Positions 1-8,693 of a stretch of DNA of 39,576 nt are shown piece by piece (the stretch's first letter is position 1; every line of letters begins with the position of its first letter). The position numbers were made by a program, and so were the translations under genes. This stretch comes from an uncultured Clostridia bacterium (lineage in GTDB: Bacteria > Bacillota > Clostridia > Oscillospirales > Acutalibacteraceae): the NCBI GenBank assembly GCA_947589365.1, contig CANQAJ010000010.1, positions 1-39,576 on the forward strand. The letters run 5' to 3'. The notes beneath the pieces are model-generated. The model was given only the letters and a program-made list of their open reading frames with translations. It did no database searches and had not been told where the DNA came from.

Positions 1-212
1 GAGTTCTACTATAAAAATAATTTTACCGGCACGGGTTCTTTTTCCCTGATTAATTTATTATATGTTTTTTAATCAAAACAACGATCGAATTTACACATTG
101 AGAGCCGCCCGCTGCATTAATGTTATGCACAAAAATGCATGATAACAATTGTGATATAATTGGTGTATAGGAACATTAAAAAATATCACTTATTATGTTT
201 GACAATTAGTTG
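1..212. other. Intergenic start of window, no gene seen
   Basis: AT-rich DNA with no convincing reading frame. An imperfect palindrome (GTTATGCA at 122-129 against TGCATGATAAC at 136-146) could be a protein site. A TATAAT at 155-160 has no good -35 partner. Nothing else stands out. Confidence 0.4.
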
Positions 213-241
213 TTGACAAATAAAGATTTATTATGTATAAT
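213..241 (+). promoter_or_regulatory. Sigma-A promoter of the tRNA-Leu gene
   Basis: TTGACA at 213-218 and TATAAT at 236-241 are both perfect consensus hexamers with a 17-bp spacer. They end 40 bp before the mature tRNA. A second TTGACA at 199-204 is not spaced for this -10. Confidence 0.85.
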
Positions 242-281
242 AACACTTGTGCCGAAAGCAGGCGGAAGATTTTTTATTTAT

Positions 282-362
282 GCGGGTGTGGCGGAATTGG
301 CAGACGCGCCAGATTTAGGTTCTGGTGGCAAAACCGTGCAGGTTCAAGTCCTGTCACCCGCA
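282..362 (+). tRNA. tRNA-Leu (anticodon UAG)
   Basis: The acceptor stem is GCGGGTG (282-288) paired with CACCCGC (355-361), with discriminator A at 362. The anticodon arm is CCAGA, loop TTTAGGT, TCTGG, which gives anticodon TAG for CUN leucine codons. The T arm carries GGTTCAAGTCC. The CCA end is not encoded: CAGTGC follows. The variable arm is of intermediate size and the D arm has the TGGC...GGCAGACGCG pattern of bacterial tRNA-Leu. It is a single gene with its own promoter and terminator. Confidence 0.95.
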
Positions 363-384
363 GTGCAGGAAAATCCGTTTTTAT

Positions 385-426
385 AAATATTGCGTTCAAC
401 TGTTTTGTCGAACGCAATATTTTTTA
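385..426 (+). terminator. Intrinsic terminator after tRNA-Leu
   Basis: The left arm at about 386-397 (ending ATTGCGTTC) pairs with the right arm GAACGCAATATT at 410-421, with a 12-nt loop and a T run at 420-425. The stem is essentially perfect and lies 23 bp after the tRNA. Confidence 0.85.
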
Positions 427-474
427 TATTTACCGGTTTTTATTTTAGATTTTTAATCTAATGGATAATAGAAG

Positions 475-497
475 TCCCCCGCCTTTAAGACGGGGGA
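475..497 (-). terminator. Hairpin downstream of the surface protease gene
   Basis: TCCCCCG (475-481) pairs with CGGGGGA (491-497) around a 9-nt loop, 27 bp past the stop of the minus-strand protease gene. The U tract on the minus strand is poor, so termination is likely but not certain. A second small hairpin (TTAGATT ttt AATCTAA) lies just beyond, near 445-461. Confidence 0.5.
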
Positions 498-523
498 TAA
501 ATCTATCTGTCAGCCGCTCTTTA

Positions 524-3500
524 TCAATTCATATGTTTTTTCTTTTTGCTTGAAACAATTGCTATGGTTATAACGGAAATAAGGACGGAAACAGTTAAAA
601 TTGTAAATGGTGTTGTGTTTTCTCCGGTGCTTACAGGGTTATTATCGGTGTTTTGATTATCTGCACTTATATCCTGATTGTTGTCTGACGGTTCGTTATC
701 GGAGGGTTCGGATGTTACGCCGATAGTCGGATTTTTGTCAGAATCAGATGTGACTTTGGAGGGTTGTTCGTCCGAAGGCTCGGAGGGTACATCGGAAGAT
801 TGTTCGTCCGAAGGCTCAGAGGTTACATCGGAGGATTGTTCGTCCGAAGGCTCGGAGGGTACATCGGAAGATTGTTCGTCCGAAGGCTCAGAGGTTACAT
901 CGGAGGATTGTTCGTCCGAAGGCTCGGAGGGTACATCGGAAGATTGTTCGTCCGAAGGTTCGGAGGTTACATCGGAAGATTGTTCGTCCGAAGGCTCGGA
1001 GGTTACATCGGAGGATTGTTCGTCCGAAGGCTCAGAGGGACCAACGTTCATAGTTATCGGTAATACAAGTGCTTGACCGTAAACTCTCCAGATTCCTTCA
1101 TAGAAATCTAAAAACGGCACATTGAGGTCTTCATATTCATAGTCAGGAAGATAACCTTCAGGTATGTTTATATCATCTGCTTCAACATAACCCGGAGTTG
1201 GGAATTGATATATCTGACTATCTATGATTTCACCACTATCAGTATCCTGATAGTATATTGTACATGTATAATCACTTGCGGATACAGGTACCTGATTGCC
1301 GTCGTCATCATAGTTTATCATTTCAACATTGAGTATAATGTCACGGTCTGCAACAAACTTGCCGTCATTATTGCTTACGTTTACGGTTATGACGTCTTCC
1401 TGATTATCAGCTTTGATAAATCCGAATTCTCCCGATAAAAGAAGATCTTCAGTTACATCAAGTACATTTTCTCCAATATGCAGTCCGTAATCCTGAGCAA
1501 AAAATTCCGTTCCATGATAAACAAACTTAACAGGGAAAAATTCTCCTTCCAAGGTTGTGGCAGTAACAGTTGTAATTTCCGAAGCAAAATGTACTTTAGT
1601 GCCATTTTCATTATCATATCCGGGTTTTACTCTTACCTCAAAGTTATATGTTGTGTTCGGTTCAAGAGAGTAAAATTCAGGACTGTCCTGCCATTCTCCG
1701 TCCGGTAATCTGTATTCGCATCCATCCGCTGTACTAAGTCTGATATAATCTGCATCTATATCTTCTGCCGTTACAACCGGTGCATCAGGTCTGTCCGCAA
1801 TTTCAATTGTAGTAATATCCGAAACAAATCCGCTGTTTTCATCTGCCATTTTCCATAAATGGTAGGTTACTCCCGGCTTAAAAGATATTGTTTTATTTGT
1901 ATCTATGTGTATTTCGGTAAAATCATCCTCACTGCTGCTCCATACAGTGTTAGGACCGCAGGCAAAATTTGAAGTTTCGGCTGTTAAATCTACAGGATCG
2001 GACGGCAGCGAGAAATATTGCCGTTTAGGTATATACAGATATCCCGAAAAATCCCCTGTTTGCTTATCCGATATAACAAAATATTCGTATTCGTTATTGT
2101 CGTTGTTAAGAACGGAATAATCCGATACTGAAGAACCGTTGGGGATGAACTTTCCGTTTTTATCAACTACTTCATAGATATCTTCATTATAGCTTATCGT
2201 TTCTTTTTCATAATCTATAGAGATGTCATCGTATTTGTTTATGTTTATGAGTTTTAAAACATAAGTTGTTGTATTTTTTCCTTCACCGGAAACTTTAATT
2301 TTTATTTCCTTGCTGCCTTCATTGGCTGAAAGTGAATAATAATCCGTCCATTCGTCTGAGGCTGTTTTTTTGCCGTCTACTTCTATATTATCTTCACTTC
2401 TGGGACAAAATCTTATTTTTTTGTTTGCCTTAAGATAAATTTCAACAGGCTCCTTATCATTTATTTCGAGATTATTTACAGTGCCGTTATCTGAAACTAA
2501 GTCGCAAAGCTGAGCGGAAGCCATTGTATATGTGCGGCTTACTTTGTTTCCCGTTTTACCGTCTTTTACACCCCAGGCAGTAATTGTACAGGGTTTATCT
2601 ATAGTAATTGCACCATCATAAGTTTTTACATCTCCGCCGTCGATCTGATAGTTTATTGTTTGATCGCCGTCAAGATATAATTTTGTTCCAATTGCTATCG
2701 GACCTTCAAGTTCCGAAAATCTGACATTAGAGATAGCTTCATTGTCTTCAGGCAACGGATTTGTAAATGCTTTTATACACACACAGCTCATTATACAGTG
2801 TATTGCCGGATTTAATGAACTGTCAAAAAATGAATATTCATTTACATCTTCCCACATATCGCCGTCAGGACTTATAAAACTTACTCCCTTGGTAACAGAA
2901 TATTCAAGCTCATCTTTTCTTACGCTTGAGTAAGAACAATTAACTGCAAGGGGGTACTCATAATTAGGATTGGAAAGTTTTACAATAACCGAAAAATCAG
3001 TATTTTTCGTAAGCTTTACAGCATTTTCAAGTTCAATGGTGTGATATCCTGCATAAGGCTCAGTATGAGTTTCGCCCGAATATACAAGTTTACCTGATTT
3101 AGGATCTTTTGATGACAAATCGGTATAAATGCTTATCTGATACTTAGTATCGGCATCGGTCGTATAAAATGATACAGCTTCGAGCTGTTCATTGTCCTTA
3201 GCTGTAAAAAGATTTGCCGCATAAGCAGTTTTGTCCTCGTCTCCATTAGTATAATTGCTGTTTAGTAAGTATTGATAGCCTGCTAAGTCATATTGATAGT
3301 TTGTGGTATAATTGTCTGCCGATTCAAGATTATAAAAACATTTAGGGTTATAACATACACTTTTGTCGTAATATGAAAGCCAGAAAAAACCGCTGTCACC
3401 ATAATCTGCTCCCCAACTGTTTTCAATAAGCCAGGCACCGTTATGTTCCGGTTGGTGATCCGAATTGAAATTTTCTTTGGGATAATTATCGTCCCAGCCG

Positions 3501-4384
3501 ACAACCAAAACCGCATGGTTAGAAATTTGATCATCATAACAATAGTGGGAATTTGTTTTGTAATTATAGTATTCATCTGAAGAATTATAATCTATAGTTG
3601 TACATCCGTATTCGATAATGGTACTTTTCAATAAATCTGAGTTAAGTTCAGAATTGCTTTTATCAGATGGTACGAACAGGACATCCTGAAGATGAAAATC
3701 AGCATCATATCGAAGGTCTTCAAAAGAGGATAGATCCATATTATAATCATCTATCGCACTGTATGGAAGCTTATCAGACAAAACAGGACCTTTCCAGGCT
3801 GACATAGTTGCAGCCGAGACGATATATGAACCACCGAAATTAAATATCGAAGAATTATAATCTCTGGCTCGTTCATAAAGTTCACTTTCGGCGGGACCTG
3901 CGTAGCTGAACCAGGCGAGATGTGCGTTTGAGAGTGAAATTGACGGAAACTGTTTAATGATTCCGGATTCTGCGGAAGAATTTGCTGCAAACGCCCAACA
4001 AGTTCCGTAAGAGCCTTGATTTTCAACTCTCGGGACTCTTCCGTAATCACGCAGATCATAACTTTCCGGCAGTTCATTTTCGTTTAAGTTTTTAGCAAGA
4101 CTGCTGTTTTTGTATGAATCGGCAAGATAACTGAAATCAATAGGTGAAGGAATATTTGTGCCATAATCATCCGGTGATTTAAGATATTGGACAAACTCCT
4201 TACTCACGGGTGCTATTGAACTTGAATGATCTGCACCCGTGGATATATATTCCTTTTTATCAGGTGTGGAGGCGGATGCTTGGCTGTCTTTTGATCCTGT
4301 TACTGCAAATGCGGGAGTTGCACATGACAGGATCGTTAGTGCTATGAAAGCACTTAAAGACCGTTTTGGAAATTTTGTTTTCAT
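524..4384 (-). CDS. Secreted, surface-anchored papain-like (C1A) cysteine protease with lectin-like domain and Ser/Asp/Glu-Pro stalk
   Basis: This 1286-residue protein starts with a signal peptide (about residues 1-27, ending AFA). The peptidase C1A domain spans about 105-340: oxyanion Gln123 and catalytic Cys129 in QGSYGTCWAF, His290 in SNHAVLVVGW, Asn322 in ENSWG. A lectin-like module (about 350-540) and a chitobiase C-terminal-like module (about 553-622) follow, then beta-sandwich-like segments. A stalk of eight 12-residue repeats (SEPSDEQSSDVT/P, 1117-1212) leads to NPVSTGE, a hydrophobic segment and KKKK, which resembles a sorting signal but is not canonical LPXTG. The layout fits an extracellular protease held on the wall; the substrate is unknown. 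The RBS AAGGAG sits upstream of the ATG, and a good promoter lies 82 bp before the start. The gene stands alone. Confidence 0.88.
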   Translation of the reverse strand: MKTKFPKRSLSAFIALTILSCATPAFAVTGSKDSQASASTPDKKEYISTGADHSSSIAPVSKEFVQYLKSPDDYGTNIPSPIDFSYLADSYKNSSLAKNLNENELPESYDLRDYGRVPRVENQGSYGTCWAFAANSSAESGIIKQFPSISLSNAHLAWFSYAGPAESELYERARDYNSSIFNFGGSYIVSAATMSAWKGPVLSDKLPYSAIDDYNMDLSSFEDLRYDADFHLQDVLFVPSDKSNSELNSDLLKSTIIEYGCTTIDYNSSDEYYNYKTNSHYCYDDQISNHAVLVVGWDDNYPKENFNSDHQPEHNGAWLIENSWGADYGDSGFFWLSYYDKSVCYNPKCFYNLESADNYTTNYQYDLAGYQYLLNSNYTNGDEDKTAYAANLFTAKDNEQLEAVSFYTTDADTKYQISIYTDLSSKDPKSGKLVYSGETHTEPYAGYHTIELENAVKLTKNTDFSVIVKLSNPNYEYPLAVNCSYSSVRKDELEYSVTKGVSFISPDGDMWEDVNEYSFFDSSLNPAIHCIMSCVCIKAFTNPLPEDNEAISNVRFSELEGPIAIGTKLYLDGDQTINYQIDGGDVKTYDGAITIDKPCTITAWGVKDGKTGNKVSRTYTMASAQLCDLVSDNGTVNNLEINDKEPVEIYLKANKKIRFCPRSEDNIEVDGKKTASDEWTDYYSLSANEGSKEIKIKVSGEGKNTTTYVLKLININKYDDISIDYEKETISYNEDIYEVVDKNGKFIPNGSSVSDYSVLNNDNNEYEYFVISDKQTGDFSGYLYIPKRQYFSLPSDPVDLTAETSNFACGPNTVWSSSEDDFTEIHIDTNKTISFKPGVTYHLWKMADENSGFVSDITTIEIADRPDAPVVTAEDIDADYIRLSTADGCEYRLPDGEWQDSPEFYSLEPNTTYNFEVRVKPGYDNENGTKVHFASEITTVTATTLEGEFFPVKFVYHGTEFFAQDYGLHIGENVLDVTEDLLLSGEFGFIKADNQEDVITVNVSNNDGKFVADRDIILNVEMINYDDDGNQVPVSASDYTCTIYYQDTDSGEIIDSQIYQFPTPGYVEADDINIPEGYLPDYEYEDLNVPFLDFYEGIWRVYGQALVLPITMNVGPSEPSDEQSSDVTSEPSDEQSSDVTSEPSDEQSSDVPSEPSDEQSSDVTSEPSDEQSSDVPSEPSDEQSSDVTSEPSDEQSSDVPSEPSDEQPSKVTSDSDKNPTIGVTSEPSDNEPSDNNQDISADNQNTDNNPVSTGENTTPFTILTVSVLISVITIAIVSSKKKKHMN
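749..1036 (-). repeat. Eight tandem 36-bp repeats in the protease stalk
   Basis: Eight in-frame 36-bp units encode SEPSDEQSSDVT/P; the first seven are nearly identical and the last (SEPSDEQPSKVT) has drifted. T-ending and P-ending units alternate over most of the array, so the array also reads as a 72-bp repeat. The near identity at DNA level points to recent copying and probable length variation between strains. Confidence 0.95.
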
Positions 4385-4465
4385 TTCACCTACTCCTTAT
4401 TTAATAAATTTGCCTGTCGTTTATCGGTTGCTGAACCTTTTTCGACAGTCATCTCAATGATATTA

Positions 4466-4494
4466 ATTATAGACCATTTCGGGTAAATTGACAA
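4466..4494 (-). promoter_or_regulatory. Sigma-A promoter of the surface protease gene
   Basis: Read on the minus strand, TTGTCA (4494-4489), a 17-bp spacer and a perfect TATAAT (4471-4466). It lies about 80 bp upstream of the protease ATG at 4384. Confidence 0.8.
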
Positions 4495-4509
4495 GATATC
4501 AAGAATATT

Positions 4510-5073
4510 TCATTTAAGGATGCGAATGTTTTTTTCTGCATCTTCGAGTATTTTTTTTACGTCTGCTCCTTCAATATCAAGTCCTTCGGCAGAAATAAAA
4601 ACGGTATCTTTTATTCCGTAAAATCCTTTTGCCAAGGCATCAACATATTCAAAGCCGAAATTATGCAAAATCTTTCCTCCGGCTGTTGTAACGTAATAAA
4701 GCTTATCCGCATTACATAGTCCCTTTGGAACACCTTCGTCAGTATAACCGAAAGTCAGACCGCGAATGGTGATATTTTCAAAATAAACCTTAAGTGCGGA
4801 CGGAAACGACATATCCCAATACGGAGCTGCAATAACAACGATATCGGCATCGGCAAAAAGACGTGCATTTTCAAATTCCGGAGCGGAAAAATTACCGTCT
4901 GCAATAAGTTTTTCACGTTTTTCCAATGCACTGAGAGTAAGCGGAGCAATACCGCAGTTGTCAGTATGAATTTGCGTTATTTTACCGTCAAGTAAGCTTA
5001 AAAGCTTTTCGGCTAATTGATTTGTGCGTGAATCAGGTCTTATACAGGCATTAATGTACAAAATTTTTTTCAT
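4510..5073 (-). CDS. Flavodoxin-fold NAD(P)H-dependent oxidoreductase (azoreductase/quinone reductase-like)
   Basis: A 187-residue protein of the Flavodoxin_2 type. The N-terminus MKKILYINACIRPDSRTNQL is the first beta strand and FMN phosphate loop (the S-R-T region binds the flavin phosphate). A motif VIAAPYWDMSFPSALKVYFE near residues 80-100 is the second FMN loop typical of AcpD/MdaB-like enzymes, followed by YYVTTAGG. Such enzymes use NAD(P)H and FMN to reduce quinones, azo dyes or nitro compounds in the cytoplasm; the real substrate cannot be told. The RBS is GAGG eight bases before the ATG. It lies upstream of the protease on the same strand, but the protease has its own promoter. Confidence 0.85.
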   Translation of the reverse strand: MKKILYINACIRPDSRTNQLAEKLLSLLDGKITQIHTDNCGIAPLTLSALEKREKLIADGNFSAPEFENARLFADADIVVIAAPYWDMSFPSALKVYFENITIRGLTFGYTDEGVPKGLCNADKLYYVTTAGGKILHNFGFEYVDALAKGFYGIKDTVFISAEGLDIEGADVKKILEDAEKNIRILK

Positions 5074-5256
5074 AGTGTATCCTCACTTAAATGCAGTTAT
5101 TTATTGAATGTATACAATAACATTCTAAGGTAATCATAACATAAAGAATTTATAAATTAAAGAAGAATATTTGAACATCAATAAAAAATATTTTTACAAA
5201 ATTCTTACATATCCATGATATTTATGTTATTTGTCTGCTTTATTATTACATAGATA

Positions 5257-5267
5257 AATGTTATAAT
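5257..5267 (+). promoter_or_regulatory. Probable extended -10 promoter of the two-component operon
   Basis: A perfect TATAAT (5262-5267) preceded by TGT (5259-5261) forms an extended -10. The -35 region is weak. It lies 35 bp before the response regulator start. Confidence 0.55.
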
Positions 5268-5302
5268 ATTGACGTTGCAAAATATTGAAGGATGTGGATA
5301 GA

Positions 5303-5962
5303 ATGATAAAATTGCTTATTGCGGAAGATGATGAAAATATAAGAAGGATGCTTGAAGTCACAGTATCTATTGGGGGATATGAATTCGACACCTGCGGCGA
5401 CGGACTTGAAGCAACAGAGAAAATCAAACATAACAATTATGATTTGGTTTTACTTGATATAATGCTCCCGGGATGTAGCGGATTTGAGGTTGTTAAAAAA
5501 ATCAATACGGAAAAGACACCTGTAATTTTTCTTACGGCACTTCAGGATGTAACGGATAAGGTAAGGGGTCTTAAGCTTGGTGCGGAGGACTATATTGTAA
5601 AGCCGTTTGAGCCTGTGGAACTGCTTGCAAGGATAGAGGTGATACTGCGGAGGAGAAACAAGCATAAAACTGTTTTCATATACGGTGATATAACCGTCGA
5701 TGTTGCAAAGCATACCGTAAAAAAGAATGACAGGGATATAACCCTGACCCCCAAGGAATTTGAGCTTTTTGTGTATTTTCTGAAAAACATTGATATTGCA
5801 CTGACAAGAGAAAGACTGCTTTCGGTTGTATGGGGATATGATTTTACGGGTGAAACAAGAACGGTTGACGCTCATGTACAGCAGATAAGAAAAAAGCTTG
5901 AAATCCAAAATTCACTTATTACGGTGCCTAAGCTCGGATACAGACTTGAAAATAAAGAGTGA
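5303..5962 (+). CDS. OmpR/PhoB-family response regulator
   Basis: A 219-residue two-domain DNA-binding regulator. The receiver domain (1-115) shows the acidic pair D9/D10, phosphoacceptor D52 in LVLLDIMLPG, T78 and K100 (IVKPFEP). The winged-helix DNA-binding domain (about 125-218) contains LTPKEFELFVYFLKN, RERLLSVVWGYDF and the RTVDAHVQQIRKKL recognition helix. The ATG at 5303 is preferred: it begins MIKLLIAEDD as in the family, and GAAGGA lies about 10 nt upstream; an in-frame TTG 18 bp earlier has no RBS. It overlaps the opening of the kinase gene, so the two form an operon. The signal sensed is unknown. Confidence 0.93.
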   Translation: MIKLLIAEDDENIRRMLEVTVSIGGYEFDTCGDGLEATEKIKHNNYDLVLLDIMLPGCSGFEVVKKINTEKTPVIFLTALQDVTDKVRGLKLGAEDYIVKPFEPVELLARIEVILRRRNKHKTVFIYGDITVDVAKHTVKKNDRDITLTPKEFELFVYFLKNIDIALTRERLLSVVWGYDFTGETRTVDAHVQQIRKKLEIQNSLITVPKLGYRLENKE

Positions 5963-5973
5963 GGAGAAGGTCT

Positions 5974-7416
5974 TTGAAACTTTGGTTTAAAATATTTATT
6001 TCTACATTATTTCTTGTTATAGCAATGATTAATGTAACGGTTGCTGTTATACTTACGAATAATCGTTCACTTATGATTTCAAGAGAAAGAAGCCGTGCTG
6101 TTTCTTCTCATGAATTTATTTGTGCGACATTAAAAAACAATGTAGCTTATGAGCGTCTGAGGGCGGATCAGTTTGTTATGTCAAAAGGTGATATTGATGA
6201 TATAGTAAAAAATACGATACTAAAGCAGTTCGCTGAAGATGATATTACCATTATATATGACGAAAAAGGGGAGCTTACACGTATCGGGAGCGATAGTGTG
6301 AATCCCTCGGAATTACTGGATAAAATAAAAAGCAAAAATGATATTTATTCTCTGATTAATGATTTTAACGGAAAATCATATATTTTTGCGGCTTCGGAAA
6401 TAATTCTTGAAGAGAATGAATATTATGTCATTACCTCCCAGGATATAACGGAAATATACACGGAGGGAGCAAGACAACTGAGATTTGCACAAATGATTTC
6501 TGTCTTTCTTGCTTGTATCACTGCAGTGATTCTGCTTATTATGATCAAGCTGTTTTTAAGACCGCTTAATGAGATTAATAAGTCCATTAACGAAATATCA
6601 AACGGCAATTATTCCAAACGCTTGAAAATAAGGGGAAGCGAAGAATTGAGGGGACTTTCGGAAAATATAAATATAATGGCAGGCTCAATTGAGGAAAATT
6701 ATAAAAAAATAAAGGGTGTTGCAGATGAAAGGAAACGCTTTATTGACAGTCTTGCACATGAGATAAAAACTCCGCTTACATCAATATTAGGTTTCGCCGA
6801 TATATTAAGAATTAAGAAAAATATTTCACCTGAAGAAATTAGCGAATATTCGGGGATAATAGTGGAAGAAGCAAAGCGTCTGCGTACACTTTCAGGCAAA
6901 CTTATGGAGCTTATATCATCGGGAAACGGCTCTCTTGAACTCAGACCGGTGAATACGGAGAATTTATTGGGGGATCTGAAAATAGCTTTTATGCCGATAG
7001 TACAAGCCAAAGGGATAGAACTTATGGTGGAGTGTGAATCGCTGATAATAAACGCAGACGAGGATATATTTAAGTCGCTTATCTGTAATATTCTTGATAA
7101 TGCCGTAAAGGCTTCGGGCGAGGGAGGAAAAATATACCTATCCTGCAAACGTGACGGAGATTATGCAGTGTTTTCCGTAAAGGACAGCGGAATAGGAATA
7201 TCCGAGGAGGACAGGAAGCATATATTTGAGGCATTCTATATGGCGGATAAATCACGTTCAAGAAAACAGGGCGGAGCAGGTCTGGGTCTTGCATTATGTG
7301 CTGAAATAGCAAAAAAACATAATGCCCGGATAACACTTGAAAGCACACTCGGAAAGGGTACAGAGGTGCAGGTATTGATAAAAACGGCGGAGGCAGGCAA
7401 TAATGAGGCTGAATAA
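5974..7416 (+). CDS. Membrane sensor histidine kinase
   Basis: A 480-residue kinase, partner of the preceding regulator. TM1 is at about 8-28, an extracytoplasmic sensor loop at 29-170, TM2 at about 172-195 and HAMP at about 196-245. The dimerisation/phosphoacceptor domain has HEIKTPLTSILGF with H262, and the catalytic ATPase domain shows the N box (NILDNAVKAS), G1 (DSGIGI) and G2 (GGAGLGLAL). The TTG at 5974 is chosen because AGGAGAAGG lies 3-11 nt upstream; a GTG at 5959 overlapping the regulator stop lacks an RBS. The sensor loop has no recognisable domain. The 3' end overlaps the next gene by 14 bp, which suggests translational coupling. Confidence 0.92.
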   Translation: MKLWFKIFISTLFLVIAMINVTVAVILTNNRSLMISRERSRAVSSHEFICATLKNNVAYERLRADQFVMSKGDIDDIVKNTILKQFAEDDITIIYDEKGELTRIGSDSVNPSELLDKIKSKNDIYSLINDFNGKSYIFAASEIILEENEYYVITSQDITEIYTEGARQLRFAQMISVFLACITAVILLIMIKLFLRPLNEINKSINEISNGNYSKRLKIRGSEELRGLSENINIMAGSIEENYKKIKGVADERKRFIDSLAHEIKTPLTSILGFADILRIKKNISPEEISEYSGIIVEEAKRLRTLSGKLMELISSGNGSLELRPVNTENLLGDLKIAFMPIVQAKGIELMVECESLIINADEDIFKSLICNILDNAVKASGEGGKIYLSCKRDGDYAVFSVKDSGIGISEEDRKHIFEAFYMADKSRSRKQGGAGLGLALCAEIAKKHNARITLESTLGKGTEVQVLIKTAEAGNNEAE

Positions 7417-8566
7417 AAAAATAATAGTTTCTCTTGTACTGATAGGGGCAATAGGATTAACGGAAATATTCGGCATAGCAGTATGCGGAAATATGATTCC
7501 GGATTATAAAAATCAGATATTTGAGGAAAGTAAATCCGACAGTACCCGTCTGATGTTTATTAGTGACGAGGACAGCTCACGATTTTATCCGTGGCTTAAA
7601 TATAATGAGGCTGATATTCTGAATTATGAAGGATATGTTCGGGAATGCTGTGATGAGAAAATCGAGGAATATAAATCGGGAGCTAACGAAACTGCCATGG
7701 ATGTACTGTACGAAAATGTTACACAATATCTTATTTGTGAGTCGGAAAAAAACGGAATTCAATTTGATGAAAAGAATGTGAGTCCCAAGGAACTCAAAGA
7801 GGCATACAAAAGCGTAAATTCAGAGTATAGGGAAGAACTGAACCGAGAGATAAAACTTATTAACAGTATGTTTGATAATGAACGCTGTGCTGTTGAAAAT
7901 ACGGATTTTGTAAGCAACGCAGTTATAGACAGAAATACAAAATTATTGTATATAGAAGATTTTGAATATACCGGAATAGATAAAAAAAGGCATAGGATGG
8001 ATCTTGTTTTGAGTATGGCGGATTACAAACTTGAATTTTACAGATTGCGGGAGGAAACAAATAAGACGTTTGAATCTTCATGGATAACCGAAAAAAGTAC
8101 AAAAATAATAAATGATCTTGATTATGCAATTACAGCCATTGAAAAATATTATATGTCGTCATATATGGAAATGCCGACGCAAGCGGATTATGAAGGATAT
8201 ATAATGGATGAAAAAGATAATGCATATATACCTGAATTTTTTAAGGAAAATCCGGATAATGTTTTGCTGAGTTATCTTTACGGTATTTTAAAAAATAAAC
8301 CGATGTATGATTCATATATATCGGATAACAATGACTATATTGTTATAAATTTATACGGAAATAATGTTGGAGAGTATGAAGCGTATCATTATATGATGGA
8401 ATTTTATGTAAAAATACCATATAATTCTAATGAATATAATGTCTTTTCGAGCGGTGACGAGCTGATAATAGTTTTTAGTGCAGGCTCAAGAGAGAGCAGT
8501 ACAATACTATATTACAGTTTGGGTGTGGAGCGGATAACAGGAATAAGTATAGGAAAGGTCGAATAA
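7403..8566 (+). CDS. Membrane-anchored protein of unknown function in the two-component operon
   Basis: A 387-residue protein that I do not recognise. It has one hydrophobic segment at about residues 6-28 with basic residues before it (MRLNKK), and the rest is hydrophilic and rich in Glu, Asn and Tyr. It is therefore predicted to be anchored with the body outside the cell. There is no proper lipobox (IAVC has Val before Cys) and no catalytic motif is visible. The start ATG lies inside the kinase 3' end, with GGAGGCAGG upstream in the kinase coding sequence. A strong terminator follows, closing a three-gene operon. It may be a target or accessory sensor of the kinase; that is inference from position. 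Confidence 0.8.
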   Translation: MRLNKKIIVSLVLIGAIGLTEIFGIAVCGNMIPDYKNQIFEESKSDSTRLMFISDEDSSRFYPWLKYNEADILNYEGYVRECCDEKIEEYKSGANETAMDVLYENVTQYLICESEKNGIQFDEKNVSPKELKEAYKSVNSEYREELNREIKLINSMFDNERCAVENTDFVSNAVIDRNTKLLYIEDFEYTGIDKKRHRMDLVLSMADYKLEFYRLREETNKTFESSWITEKSTKIINDLDYAITAIEKYYMSSYMEMPTQADYEGYIMDEKDNAYIPEFFKENPDNVLLSYLYGILKNKPMYDSYISDNNDYIVINLYGNNVGEYEAYHYMMEFYVKIPYNSNEYNVFSSGDELIIVFSAGSRESSTILYYSLGVERITGISIGKVE

Positions 8567-8624
8567 TTTATCATATCCTGATTTTTACATTTCTTTTGCA
8601 AAAAGCGTAATACTGCATGACAAC

Positions 8625-8670
8625 CCCTGTGTTATATTTAATTTACCGAATATAACACAGGGAAATTTTT
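8625..8670 (+). terminator. Intrinsic terminator of the two-component operon
   Basis: CCCTGTGTTATATT (8625-8638) pairs perfectly with AATATAACACAGGG (8649-8662), followed by AAATTTTT. A 14-bp perfect stem, 58 bp after the stop of the 387-residue protein. Confidence 0.9.
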
Positions 8671-8693
8671 ATAGTATAACGGAGGAAAAAATT

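Noticed and set aside
233..448. 71-codon plus-strand frame
   Set aside because: It runs through the tRNA-Leu gene and its terminator.
749..1036. Possible CRISPR array
   Set aside because: The units are directly adjacent with no spacers and stay in frame in a long gene.
678..1076. Plus-strand open frames through the protease repeats (also 764-1063), giving repetitive Gly/Ser/Cys or Arg-rich peptides
   Set aside because: They are antisense shadows of the 36-bp coding repeats; neither has a signal or RBS and the minus-strand gene is complete.
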